Assembly: GCA_964533705.1 (NCBI GenBank)
Contig: CAZHMN010000024.1
Coordinates: 1 to 35,253, forward strand
Direction of reading: 5' to 3'
DNA: 35,253 bases
Origin: CAZHMN01 sp964533705
GTDB taxonomy: Bacteria > Electryoneota > B3-LCP
The notes beneath the pieces are model-generated. The model was not told the DNA's origin and did not search any database. It saw nothing but the letters and a program-made list of their open reading frames with translations. Numbering within the stretch: position 1 is the first letter of the stretch; every line of letters begins with the position of its first letter. Of the stretch, positions 16,837-25,376 are shown in pieces. Made by a program: the position numbers and the translations under genes.

Positions 16837-17840
16837 TGGAATTTCGAGATCCCATTTGGCTGCTGCTATTACTCCTGATCCCCCTGTTGGCGTTGTCCGC
16901 TTTTTTAAGAGGGAAACGAAAAAAGATTCCCATCCGCTTTCCAACTCTGGATATCATCAAGGCGACGGGGGGTGGGATCGGCGCGAGGTACAGGCACATC
17001 GTGACGGCTTTACGCTGGGCGGTGATCATACTGCTCATCCTGGCGCTGGCTCGCCCGCAGAAGTTGCTGCAAGAGCGGCAGATGGAGACCGAAGGCATTG
17101 ATATCATGCTGGCGCTGGACATCTCGACCAGCATGTTAGCTGAAGATTTTCGCCCCAAGAACCGCCTCGGAGCCGCCAAGAAAGTCGCATCGGAGTTCAT
17201 TGACGGGCGCGTTTCGGATCAGATTGGGTTGGTGGTTTTCGCCGGACAGAGTTTTACTCAGTGTCCGCTGACCCTGGACTACGATCTCCTGAAGGAGCTG
17301 CTGAGACAGGTCAACATTGAACTTGTCACCGAGGGCACCATCGAAGACGGCACCGCCATCGGCATGGCCATCGCCAACGGGGTCAACCGCCTGAGGGCTT
17401 CGAAGGCCAAATCGCGCATTCTGATTCTCCTGACTGACGGTCAGAACAACCGCGGGGAGATTGACCCCCTGACGGCAGCTTCAGCGGCGCAGGCGCTGGG
17501 GATTCGCATCTATACCATCGGCGTTGGAACGGAAGGATACGCTCCGTATCCAGTGCGGGATCAGTGGGGGAGAGTCACCTACCAACAGGTGCAGGTCGAG
17601 ATTGACGAGGAACTGCTACGCCGGATCGCCGACCAGACCGGAGGGAAGTATTTCCGGGCTACGGATGCGGAAGCGTTGCGACGCGTTTATGCGGAAATTG
17701 ACAAATTAGAGAAGAGCAAGATTCGAGTTCATCAATATCGTCAGAAGGCGGAACTATTCGCTCCCTACCTGGGCTGGGCGTTTGTGTTGCTGTTGATTGA
17801 GTTAGTCCTATCTGCCACTCGCTTGAGGACAATGCCGTGA
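16836..17840 (+). CDS. batA: BatA, membrane-anchored VWA protein
   Basis: A 334-residue inner-membrane protein. Two N-terminal helices (about 7-24 and 58-73) flank a short basic loop that contains IPIRFPTLDI. A VWA domain follows at about 88-290, with the metal-ion-dependent adhesion site DISTS (Asp95, Ser97, Ser99), the EDGTAIG threonine and LTDGQNN. A C-terminal helix lies near 313-329. This is the standard BatA topology. Bat proteins were linked to aerotolerance in Bacteroides and are thought to form an envelope complex with MoxR. The stop overlaps the BatB GTG by 4 nt. Confidence 0.93.
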   Translation: MEFRDPIWLLLLLLIPLLALSAFLRGKRKKIPIRFPTLDIIKATGGGIGARYRHIVTALRWAVIILLILALARPQKLLQERQMETEGIDIMLALDISTSMLAEDFRPKNRLGAAKKVASEFIDGRVSDQIGLVVFAGQSFTQCPLTLDYDLLKELLRQVNIELVTEGTIEDGTAIGMAIANGVNRLRASKAKSRILILLTDGQNNRGEIDPLTAASAAQALGIRIYTIGVGTEGYAPYPVRDQWGRVTYQQVQVEIDEELLRRIADQTGGKYFRATDAEALRRVYAEIDKLEKSKIRVHQYRQKAELFAPYLGWAFVLLLIELVLSATRLRTMP

Positions 17841-18877
17841 TTCGCTGGGGAAATGGAGAAATCCTCTATTTTCTGTTTCTAGTACCTCTGCTGGGCGGTT
17901 TCCTGTACTATTCTAAATGGAAAAACGGCCGGAAGCGTCTTGAGGATTTCGCCTCCTCATCTCTGCTTCTCCTGATTGCGCCGAACTTATCTTTCCTTCG
18001 GCAGCGTATAAAAGATGTATTGCTCTTGTTAGCTCTGAGTTTCATGATCATCGCCTGGGCGGACCCGCAGGTGGGGACTCGGATCGAGGAGGTCAAGCGG
18101 GAGGGCATTGATCTGGTCGTTGCGGTGGACGTCTCCACTTCGATGCTGGCCAAGGACATCGCGCCATCGCGGCTTGAGAAAGCCAAACATGAGGTCAAAA
18201 GCCTGCTGGATCGGTTGCAGGGGGATCGGGTCGCGCTGGTCGCTTTTTCGGGAAAGGCGGTTATTGAATGTCCGTTGACGCTGGATTACGGCGCCGCTGA
18301 GATTTTTTTAGACGTCCTGGAACCGGGGCTGGTATCCATGCCGGGGACTTCTCTCGCCGCTGCCATCCGAACGTCATTGAAAGCCTTCCAGGAGGAGAGC
18401 CAGGCGGGCAAAGCCATCGTCCTGATTACCGATGGAGAAGACCACCAGGAACAGGTGATGGAGGCTGTGGAGGAAGCGAAGGAGCGGGGAGTCATCATTC
18501 ATGCGGTGGGGATCGGATCGCCTCAGGGGGTGCCCATTCCTATGGGGGGAACGGGTGGGGAGTTCAAGAGAGATAAGCGCGGGAACGTGGTCGTCACACG
18601 GTTGGATGAGGCTCAATTAGAACAGATCGCCGACCAGACCGGCGGCATCTACCAGCGTTGCAGCACCTCGCAGGATGAATTGGATGCTGTTATGGGAGCC
18701 ATTTCCGGATTGGAAAAAGGGGAATTAGGATCAAGGGAATTTACCCAGTACGAGCATCGCTACCAGTTTTTTTTGGTACTGGCTCTGGCGGCGCTTGTTC
18801 TGGAACACCTGCTCTCAGACCGCCGCATGCGATTGCCACGCCCTCTCAGGATCCTGTCAAGTGAGGCTGAAGTATGA
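17837..18877 (+). CDS. batB: BatB, membrane-anchored VWA protein
   Basis: A 346-residue paralogue of BatA. Two helices at about 9-25 and 58-75 precede the VWA domain, which has an intact metal site DVSTS (Asp98, Ser100, Ser102), PGTSLA and LITDGEDHQ. Residues about 225-250 hold an inserted glycine-rich loop (GIGSPQGVPIPMGGTGGEFK) typical of BatB. A final helix lies near 309-325. The GTG start at 17837 overlaps the BatA stop (GTGA) and the BatB stop overlaps the BatC ATG (ATGA), so the three are translationally coupled. Confidence 0.93.
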   Translation: MIRWGNGEILYFLFLVPLLGGFLYYSKWKNGRKRLEDFASSSLLLLIAPNLSFLRQRIKDVLLLLALSFMIIAWADPQVGTRIEEVKREGIDLVVAVDVSTSMLAKDIAPSRLEKAKHEVKSLLDRLQGDRVALVAFSGKAVIECPLTLDYGAAEIFLDVLEPGLVSMPGTSLAAAIRTSLKAFQEESQAGKAIVLITDGEDHQEQVMEAVEEAKERGVIIHAVGIGSPQGVPIPMGGTGGEFKRDKRGNVVVTRLDEAQLEQIADQTGGIYQRCSTSQDELDAVMGAISGLEKGELGSREFTQYEHRYQFFLVLALAALVLEHLLSDRRMRLPRPLRILSSEAEV

Positions 18878-19635
18878 TTCGCTGGAATGCCATTATTTTG
18901 CTGGCGTTTTTGCTCAGCGCCACGACCGTGCAGGCCACTTGGGGGCAGGCGAGCTGGCGGACGAAAGTTCGCCAGGCGGACAAGCTGTATGAGGAGGGGC
19001 AATACGACGAGGCATTGGTCAAATACATGGAGGCATTGGGGCAGAATGGCGATTCGACCTTCGTTAAATTCGGATTGGGCAACGTCTTCCATGCTCAGGA
19101 AAAATTTCAGGAAGCAGGTCAATCCTTTCAGGCTGCGCTGGGCAGCCCCGACAGTTTGATTCGGGCGGACGGTTTCTACAACTTGGGGAATGCCCTGGTA
19201 GGAGCGCAGCAGTACGATAAAGCCGTGGAAGCGTATAAGCAAGCGCTAAAGCTGCATCCCGGCCAGACGGATTATCTCCACAACTTGGAGCTGGCGATGC
19301 ATCTCATGGAGAATCCTCCACCACAGCAGCAGCAGAGTCCCGGTGGCCAGAACGACGAGAAGCAGGAAGAGCAGCAGGATCAGAAGCAACAGGATCAACA
19401 ACGGCAAGAGCAACAGCAGGAGCAGCAACGACAGGAACAACAATCCCAGCAGGAGGAAAAGCAGCAGGAAGAACAACAGCAACAACAACCGGAACAACAG
19501 GCTGCACAGCCGGATTCCATGTCGCGGGAAGATGCCGAGCGATTGCTGAACGCTCTGCAACTGGACGAGAAACAGGTGCAGGAGAACCTTCACCGGAAGC
19601 AGGCTGTGGAAGCCGGCAGGGGTAAAGATTGGTAG
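18874..19635 (+). CDS. batC: BatC, exported TPR protein with glutamine-rich tail
   Basis: A 253-residue exported protein with a signal peptide (1-21) and TPR repeats at about 31-135 (ADKLYEEGQYDEALVKYMEA; GFYNLGNALVGAQQYDKAVE). A Gln/Glu low-complexity stretch covers about 150-212 (nucleotides 19321-19510), followed by a conserved short C-terminal segment (MSREDAERLLNALQLDEKQV). That ending and the TPR content are typical of BatC. It probably scaffolds the periplasmic side of the Bat complex with BatE. The 3-nt gap to BatD continues the coupled operon. Confidence 0.9.
   Translation: MIRWNAIILLAFLLSATTVQATWGQASWRTKVRQADKLYEEGQYDEALVKYMEALGQNGDSTFVKFGLGNVFHAQEKFQEAGQSFQAALGSPDSLIRADGFYNLGNALVGAQQYDKAVEAYKQALKLHPGQTDYLHNLELAMHLMENPPPQQQQSPGGQNDEKQEEQQDQKQQDQQRQEQQQEQQRQEQQSQQEEKQQEEQQQQQPEQQAAQPDSMSREDAERLLNALQLDEKQVQENLHRKQAVEAGRGKDW
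19321..19510 (+). repeat. CAG/CAA-rich low-complexity tract encoding polyglutamine/glutamate
   Basis: About 190 nt of imperfect CAG, CAA and GAG/GAA triplets inside batC. They encode a Gln-rich segment mixed with Glu, Arg, Asp, Ser and Lys. Synonymous CAG/CAA mixing would limit slippage. This is a likely flexible linker. Confidence 0.85.
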
Positions 19636-19638
19636 AAA

Positions 19639-21495
19639 ATGACGTTTAAAGGCTTTTGCAACAGTCTCATCGTGAGCGTTCTCTCCGTCTTCTTTTTGGG
19701 GATGGGAGGGCATCTTTACGCCGCTGATCTCCTATTTACGGCCTCTGTGGATCGTACGGAATTAAGCCTTTCGCAGACGGTGACATTGACACTGCAGGCA
19801 GAAGGATCGGTGACCAGCATTCCGGATCCGAAACTACCCGATTTATCGGATTTTCGCGTCCTTTCCGGGCCCAATGAATCAACCAGTTTTCAGTTTATCA
19901 ACGGCCGCATCTCTTCAAGTAAGAGCTGGACATTCGTGCTTAAACCCAAGCGCGCCGGAACGCTTCGAATCGGCACGGCCGAAATTTCATCGGGCGGTGA
20001 GACGTACCGCACTGAACCCATTACACTCGAAGTCAGCGGCAAGGGGAGTGCTCCACCGACCGACAAACCATCGAGAGGAGTGACGGCGCCACAACCTGGC
20101 AAGGAGCTCCCGGAACTGTTCGTACAGGTTTCAGCGGACAAAACCAGGATTTATCAGAATGAGCAGGTTATATTAACTTACACTATTTTCACCCGCGTTT
20201 CGGTCAGCGCCTACGAGATCAGCCGGTTGCCCAGCACGCCGGGATTCTGGACGGAGGAATTTCAGTTGCCGCAACAGCCCACCGTCGAGGACGTCGTCCT
20301 ATCAGGCCGGCATTACAGAAGAGCCGTTATTCGGCGCGTGGCGCTTTTTCCCACTCGATCCGGCCAGATGGTCGTTGATCCCCTGGAGGTCACCTGCCAG
20401 GTACAATTGCAGGATCCATACAGGAGGAGCCTGGATCCTTTCGACATCTTATTCGACAGCCCTTTCATGCGCCAGCGCACTGAAGAAAGGATTATTGAGA
20501 CTGAACCGTTGACACTGAATGTAGTGCCGCTTCCTGCGGCGGGTAAGCCGGATAACTTCTCTGGGGCCGTGGGCAATTTTAAGCTTGACGTATCGCTGGA
20601 CCGGGATCGAGTGACGACCAACGAAGCATTGACTATGACGGTTCGGTTTACGGGTACGGGGAATATTAAGCTTTTGGATCGGCCGAATTTCAAGGCACCT
20701 TCGGACTTTGAATCTTATGACCCGAAGGAAAGTGTTGACGTTAAGAAATCCGGCAACCGTATCTCCGGTACAAAGACGTATGAGTACGTTCTGATCCCCC
20801 GGGTTCCCGGCGTGGCCAGCATTCCGCCGATCGAGTTTACCTATTTCAATCCAGCAACAAAATCTTACCATACACTTAAGGAAGGCGGTTTTGAAGTTGA
20901 GGTTGAACGGGGCGCGGATGAGTCGGTCGCAACACTGCCCGGCATCGCCAAAGAAGACGTTAAGTTGTTGGCCGAAGACATTCGTTATTTGAAGAAGCCG
21001 GGACGCTTGCTGCGCATCAGTAATCCCTACAGCCTTCCTGCGGCTTATTGGATTACTATGGCGCTTCCCCCGGTGATCGCCTTTCTTCTCTGGTGGGGTG
21101 CAAGAGTCCTCGGAGGGACGGCGTTGCAGGCCCGGCGCAGAGATCGGAGAATATATTTCAGGGCGAAGCGCGAGCTGCGTGCCCTTGGGAAAATGGCTGC
21201 GGATGGTGATAAACTGCCGCAGGCCTACGGGGCGATCCATAAGATATTACTGACCTATCTGGGGACGAAACTGGGAATGCCCGCATCCGGTTTTAAGGAA
21301 GAGGAGGTATTGGGGAGACTGGCGAAACAGAAATTGGATCAGGATATTATAAGCACGCTTGAGGAAATTTTTCAGGCGTGCAACTACGCCCGTTTTGCCC
21401 CTGAAGGTGCCGACTCATGGCGTCTAAAACGTACTTTGAAGCAATCCGACCGGATGTTGGACAAAATCGAGGAAAGCTGGAGCTCGAAGCGATGA
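19639..21495 (+). CDS. batD: BatD, membrane-anchored periplasmic protein
   Basis: A 618-residue protein with a signal peptide (1-28, ending LYA). Several Ig-like beta domains fill the periplasmic part, starting with the BatD pattern (FTASVDRTELSLSQTVTLTL, SFQFINGRISSSKSWTFVL, KPKRAGTLRIG). A second copy of this kind of domain begins near residue 312 (FKLDVSLDRDRVTTNEALTM). A transmembrane helix lies near 470-492, followed by a basic helical cytoplasmic tail. Length and topology match BatD. Its stop overlaps the BatE ATG (ATGA at 21492-21495). Confidence 0.93.
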   Translation: MTFKGFCNSLIVSVLSVFFLGMGGHLYAADLLFTASVDRTELSLSQTVTLTLQAEGSVTSIPDPKLPDLSDFRVLSGPNESTSFQFINGRISSSKSWTFVLKPKRAGTLRIGTAEISSGGETYRTEPITLEVSGKGSAPPTDKPSRGVTAPQPGKELPELFVQVSADKTRIYQNEQVILTYTIFTRVSVSAYEISRLPSTPGFWTEEFQLPQQPTVEDVVLSGRHYRRAVIRRVALFPTRSGQMVVDPLEVTCQVQLQDPYRRSLDPFDILFDSPFMRQRTEERIIETEPLTLNVVPLPAAGKPDNFSGAVGNFKLDVSLDRDRVTTNEALTMTVRFTGTGNIKLLDRPNFKAPSDFESYDPKESVDVKKSGNRISGTKTYEYVLIPRVPGVASIPPIEFTYFNPATKSYHTLKEGGFEVEVERGADESVATLPGIAKEDVKLLAEDIRYLKKPGRLLRISNPYSLPAAYWITMALPPVIAFLLWWGARVLGGTALQARRRDRRIYFRAKRELRALGKMAADGDKLPQAYGAIHKILLTYLGTKLGMPASGFKEEEVLGRLAKQKLDQDIISTLEEIFQACNYARFAPEGADSWRLKRTLKQSDRMLDKIEESWSSKR

Positions 21496-22271
21496 AGAGA
21501 ACCATAAACGCAATACTATTCCTCGCCTTTTTTTCGGGAATTCCCTTTTCGGCAGGTAGGTGCCAGAACCCTCAGATTCCGGATTGGAATCCTGGAGTTG
21601 CTGAATCGCTTTACCGAGGCGGCGATTATTCCGCTGCGATCTCTGCTTACGAGGAGGTGCTGCAGCAGGGTTGGGTCAGCGGGGAGATCTACTATAATCT
21701 GGGGAATTGTTACTATAAATTAGGGCAGTACGGACGGGCCATTTTGTATTATGAAAGAGCCCGGAAGTTTCTCGGCTCAGATCCCGATCTGCAACTCAAC
21801 CTGAAATTGGCCAATCTGCGCATTTACGATCGCATTGAACCTCTACCTCGTATATTTATAATACGAGTATTGGAAGCCGTGGGTGAACTTTTAACTGTAA
21901 GACGCTGGGCGCTTATCGTAATCATCTCGGAATGGGTGGTATTGATCTCTTTGATATTATTGCATATCGTCCGCAGACCACGCTGGCGCAGACCTCTGGT
22001 CGGCGGTCTGGTTTTTGCCTCAGTTTTATTTATCCTTTCGGGTAGTTTTTTCTTGCAGCAGAAGATTCACCTGGATCGGCTCGTCGAAGGAGTGGTCTTA
22101 GCTCAGAAGGTTGAGGTGCGGAGCGCCCCGGAATCCGGATCAACCGAGCTTTTTGCTCTGCATGAAGGAGTCAAAATGAGGATTCTGCGCCAGGTCTCAG
22201 GCTGGGCGGAAATCAAGTTGGCGGACGGCAAACGGGGATGGATGCCGCAGTCTGCTTTTGAAATTATCTAA
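21492..22271 (+). CDS. batE: BatE, TPR/SH3 membrane protein
   Basis: A 259-residue protein with a signal peptide (about 1-24), TPR repeats (36-100; ESLYRGGDYSAAISAYEEVL, YYNLGNCYYKLGQYGRAILY), two transmembrane helices (about 138-160 and 168-188) and a bacterial SH3 domain (about 200-259). The SH3 part reads VVLAQKVEVRSAPESGSTEL and ends GWMPQSAFEII. This is the standard BatE layout. The frame is open from 21417, but ATG 21492 fits the signal peptide and overlaps the BatD stop. Together with BatC it probably supplies periplasmic protein-protein contacts. Confidence 0.92.
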   Translation: MKRTINAILFLAFFSGIPFSAGRCQNPQIPDWNPGVAESLYRGGDYSAAISAYEEVLQQGWVSGEIYYNLGNCYYKLGQYGRAILYYERARKFLGSDPDLQLNLKLANLRIYDRIEPLPRIFIIRVLEAVGELLTVRRWALIVIISEWVVLISLILLHIVRRPRWRRPLVGGLVFASVLFILSGSFFLQQKIHLDRLVEGVVLAQKVEVRSAPESGSTELFALHEGVKMRILRQVSGWAEIKLADGKRGWMPQSAFEII

Positions 22272-22273
22272 AC

Positions 22274-22807
22274 ATGAACAAGGTAACAATGGGAAAGTTG
22301 AAAAGGTGCTTTACACTGCTGTTGATTACGGCTGTAATCCTCAGTTTTGCGGGTTGTGCGACCAGTCCACCCCCTTCGGTGGATGAACAAGCCATGGGTG
22401 CTCCTGAGGTTAGAGTTCCTCAAGATGAGAGCTTCGATCCACTTTCGCTGGATGATGAGGACTACATCAAGTTGCCCGAATCGAAGTTGAAGTCGCCGTC
22501 AACCGGTGGGACTCAAGAAGGAAGTGTGCGGGAGGACGTTGGTGGATCGGGACTGGAGGAAGTGCTCGGCTACCGGGTGCAGATTTTCGTGTCCGATCAG
22601 GAGTTCGATGCCAGGACGATGGAGGAGAAGGCTCTAATTGAGTTCGATGAACCGGTCTATCTGATCTTCGATTCGCCGAACTATAAAGTCAGGGTCGGAG
22701 ACTTCCGAAGTCGGGCGGAGGCCAATACACTGCGTCAAAAAGCGGTTAAGATGGGCTACAAAGATGCCTGGGTGGTGCAGAGCAAAGTTAAACTGTCTGA
22801 CCGTTGA
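22274..22807 (+). CDS. SPOR-domain lipoprotein
   Basis: A lipoprotein of 177 residues from the first ATG. The lipobox FAGC places the lipidated cysteine at residue 28. A low-complexity acidic linker follows, then a SPOR domain at about 97-173 (GYRVQIFVSDQEFDARTMEE, YKVRVGDFRSRAEANTLRQK, GYKDAWVV). SPOR domains bind denuded peptidoglycan glycan strands, often at division sites. A second ATG at 22289 has AAGG 5 nt upstream and may be the true start; both retain the lipoprotein signal. It ends the Bat operon, and its last 20 nt overlap the tail of the convergent PHP gene. Confidence 0.88.
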   Translation: MNKVTMGKLKRCFTLLLITAVILSFAGCATSPPPSVDEQAMGAPEVRVPQDESFDPLSLDDEDYIKLPESKLKSPSTGGTQEGSVREDVGGSGLEEVLGYRVQIFVSDQEFDARTMEEKALIEFDEPVYLIFDSPNYKVRVGDFRSRAEANTLRQKAVKMGYKDAWVVQSKVKLSDR

Positions 22808-24368
22808 GGAAAAGCGGATTCGTCAATGCCCGACGGCCAGCATTCGTTATTGCCTCTACGCGGAGATAACCGTTTAGATCCTCTATTTTTGAATAAAGTG
22901 TTGCTGAATAACCGCCCTTAATGCCCCCCTCCTGTAAAATCCTTTCAGCCTTTTCTCCTTTATTTCCCCAATAAAGCCGCACTGTGGAGAGTTCCCCGAA
23001 TTCGGAGGTGCTGGAGGCTTCGACCTGGGCCAACATTGATCCGTCTTGCTGCGATTTCAATTCCAAATGCGCGAAGGGCCCGTCTGTGACCAAGCTGGGA
23101 GCGGATTTCAAACTGTTGGTTAAGTTATCGGGACTCAGATTTCCAGCGAGGCGAACTCCGGTGCGCACCTGGCCGAAGATATGCTGGTTGGACTCCTTTA
23201 ATCTGAGCATGGCGAATCCCACCTGGCGGTAACGGTTAAAGTTGCCATGGGCGTCGCTACCCGCCAGAATTTTCCAGCGTTTTCCCCTGAGTAGTCCCTT
23301 CACCCAGGTTTCGATTCCCTTGCGGAAGTCCTTGCCATCCTGCCCGTTCCAGATTTGCAGAGCGGATATTTTCTCATTGTAAAGGTCTTTCCTTTTCCAG
23401 CTTCCCCTTTTCAGAAACAATCTCTGCAGGAGGGGCGGCTTCATCAGCGGGTGGGCGGCGACGGCCAGGACTTCGTCTTTCAGTTTCTTTATAACCTCAT
23501 CTATGGAGAATTCTGCACGGGTATGAAACCAGCGTTCGGCGGAATCGCCAGAACCCGGCAGGAACTCCCTCTGATTCAAGAGCAGAAGGTGAACGTTTCT
23601 GCCTCGATCATTGGCGACGCTCAGTTCGCATCCCGGTATCAGTGAGAAAGCTCCCTGATGATCACGGTTGAGACGGGCGATTTCTGCGGAGCGGAATTTA
23701 AAGCGAGTCAGATTGGGGTCGTTTTCGTTGAACGATCCGGGCAGGTCATCGAGATCATAGGAATGATCGGCCGTCAGTGAAAACGAGAGGCCGCAGGCTT
23801 GACCGAGGTGGTAATAGGCATCCAGAGGAGCGCCGAACTCCACCTGATCCTCGGTGTAAGAGGTATGAGCGTGCAGGTCGCCGAAGATCCAGCCGTCCTT
23901 GCGGGGCAGGGATTGGCCGGATTGCCGGACTTTCAGCGGGCCATGCGATAGGCCGGGCAGGTTATCGTTGGTGATATTGTAATGGCGGTCTGCGATCTGG
24001 ACTCGCCAGGTAACGTTGATTTCCCAGGTGCAGTCCGATTCATCCGGCAGTTCGACCCATTCGATATGGTGCCACCACCGCTTGCAGATGAGTTCGCGGC
24101 CGAAGCTGAAGTGCCGCCTGAAATATTGCTCGCGTCCCTGGGCCTCGATGTTGACGCCTTCCAGAATAATGGGGAAGCGGTCGGAGTCTTTAACCAGCAG
24201 GAGCACCGGTAGGGCGTGACCCGGTTCCAGGCGGAAGGGCGCGTCGGCGATGATTTCCGGTTGGGAGCGGAAATAGCGGTTGAGAGGGAAGGCTTTGAAG
24301 CGATAATGGATTTCGGGGTAGAGGGCGATCAGGGGCAGGAGAACTTGCGGATCGTCGCTTAACATCAC
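22788..24368 (-). CDS. PHP-family metallohydrolase (CehA/McbA-like)
   Basis: A 526-residue protein. The first 160 residues look like a beta-rich accessory domain. The PHP metal-binding domain (160-380) keeps its ligands: GDLHAHTSYTED (His166, His168), TADHSYD (Asp201, His202), GCE (Glu248), NVH (His260), AAHP (His306) and SDAHG (Asp372, His374). A beta domain at about 400-526 closes it. PHP enzymes hydrolyse phosphoesters and, in the CehA group, other esters. No signal peptide is visible. Start is GTG 24368 or the next ATG; both overlap the radical SAM stop, so it is coupled to that gene and lies at the end of the glycan operon. Substrate unknown; cleavage of a phosphodiester in the pathway product or precursor is inference. 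Confidence 0.85.
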   Translation of the reverse strand: MMLSDDPQVLLPLIALYPEIHYRFKAFPLNRYFRSQPEIIADAPFRLEPGHALPVLLLVKDSDRFPIILEGVNIEAQGREQYFRRHFSFGRELICKRWWHHIEWVELPDESDCTWEINVTWRVQIADRHYNITNDNLPGLSHGPLKVRQSGQSLPRKDGWIFGDLHAHTSYTEDQVEFGAPLDAYYHLGQACGLSFSLTADHSYDLDDLPGSFNENDPNLTRFKFRSAEIARLNRDHQGAFSLIPGCELSVANDRGRNVHLLLLNQREFLPGSGDSAERWFHTRAEFSIDEVIKKLKDEVLAVAAHPLMKPPLLQRLFLKRGSWKRKDLYNEKISALQIWNGQDGKDFRKGIETWVKGLLRGKRWKILAGSDAHGNFNRYRQVGFAMLRLKESNQHIFGQVRTGVRLAGNLSPDNLTNSLKSAPSLVTDGPFAHLELKSQQDGSMLAQVEASSTSEFGELSTVRLYWGNKGEKAERILQEGGIKGGYSATLYSKIEDLNGYLRVEAITNAGRRALTNPLFLNGQTV

Positions 24369-25333
24369 GCTGCCGGCAGGGAGTTGTCCCGGCGGCGGGC
24401 TCTATAATAGAAATACTTCGCCGCCCAGGGAATGAACGAGGCGAAATAGCGATCCATTCGGTATGGCAAGGAAGGGGCCATATAGCAGTTGATCGTGCAG
24501 CCCTGACAGAATTTGTAGCGGCCCTGGAGCTGCAGCGCTTTTTTCCTTTCAGGGCTGGCCAAAACCTGGCGGAGCGGCCCTTTAATGGGGAGGGCCGTTT
24601 CGGCTCTGTGGAAGCAGGGGAGAAGCAGTTCGTTCTCCGGTGAAATAACGAGGGTGGAAGAGACCGCCCGGCAGCGCGGTTTATCGGGATCGTTACCGCC
24701 TTCCAGCATCAGCCGCAGTACGCCGCCGTTCAGATAGACAAAAGGCCGCCGGCAGAGATTGGCGAGCTCTTCCAACTGGCTTCGGCTCAGAGTGCCCTCA
24801 CCGCCGTCTATTTCGAAGACGGGATTAACGATCAGGACCAATCCACGTCTGCGGGCGTAATCGGCCAGCGGGATTACCTCCCGGTAGTTACTCGATCCGG
24901 CGGTGAGGAGGAGATCGGGTTTTTCACCCAGGGATAGAGCCACCTCGATGGATTCCAGCACCCGATCGTAGCAGGTTACGCCACGAAGTCGGTCGTGGAT
25001 TTCTGCGGAAGCGCCGTCAATGGAGATGTGCAACAAATTGACCAGACCGGCGATTTCCCTGCTCCTCTGCGGATAGAGCAAACCGTTCGTCGTCACCGTG
25101 GTCATCAGTCCCGCATCTTTTGCAGTTTTCAGGAATAGTGGGAGATCCTGATGGAGCAACGGTTCTCCGCCGGTAAAGTCAACGATGCGGACGCCGGCGC
25201 CGGGAAGCTGGCGCAAGTTATCGAGGACTGCCGCAGTTTCCGCCAAATTTCGATCCGGGTACTGCCAGAGGTCGCAGAAGGTGCAACGGGCGTTGCAGCG
25301 CAGTGTCAGGTAATAATTACAGACCAGGGGCAT
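24365..25333 (-). CDS. Radical SAM enzyme with SPASM/twitch-like C-terminal cysteines
   Basis: A 322-residue enzyme. The radical SAM cluster motif CNARCTFC gives Cys13, Cys17 and Cys20. The SAM-binding motif TGGEPLL lies at 54-60 and HISIDGA at 102-108. The C-terminal part has Cys221, Cys240, Cys276, Cys279 and Cys283 (CQGCTINC), as expected for an auxiliary iron-sulfur cluster. Such enzymes modify peptides, sugars or lipids; the substrate is unknown here. An AGGAT ribosome site precedes ATG 25333. It lies 43 nt after the third GT2 gene and overlaps the PHP gene by 4 nt. A second radical SAM gene lies in the same operon. Confidence 0.88.
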   Translation of the reverse strand: MPLVCNYYLTLRCNARCTFCDLWQYPDRNLAETAAVLDNLRQLPGAGVRIVDFTGGEPLLHQDLPLFLKTAKDAGLMTTVTTNGLLYPQRSREIAGLVNLLHISIDGASAEIHDRLRGVTCYDRVLESIEVALSLGEKPDLLLTAGSSNYREVIPLADYARRRGLVLIVNPVFEIDGGEGTLSRSQLEELANLCRRPFVYLNGGVLRLMLEGGNDPDKPRCRAVSSTLVISPENELLLPCFHRAETALPIKGPLRQVLASPERKKALQLQGRYKFCQGCTINCYMAPSLPYRMDRYFASFIPWAAKYFYYRARRRDNSLPAA

Positions 25334-25376
25334 GTGAGCTTCTATCCTTGAACCGATCTTTGAACGATGAATAACT

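Noticed and set aside
19246..19713. Minus-strand frame rich in leucine
   Set aside because: It is the antisense of the glutamine-rich tract of batC; the leucines come from reading CAG/CAA backwards.
20449..21240. Minus-strand frame of 263 codons inside batD
   Set aside because: Long, but without motifs, and fully covered by batD, which has a signal peptide, beta domains and a membrane helix.
21417..21491. Earlier start for BatE
   Set aside because: It would add 25 residues ahead of the signal peptide and overlap BatD widely; ATG 21492 gives the ATGA overlap seen elsewhere in the operon.
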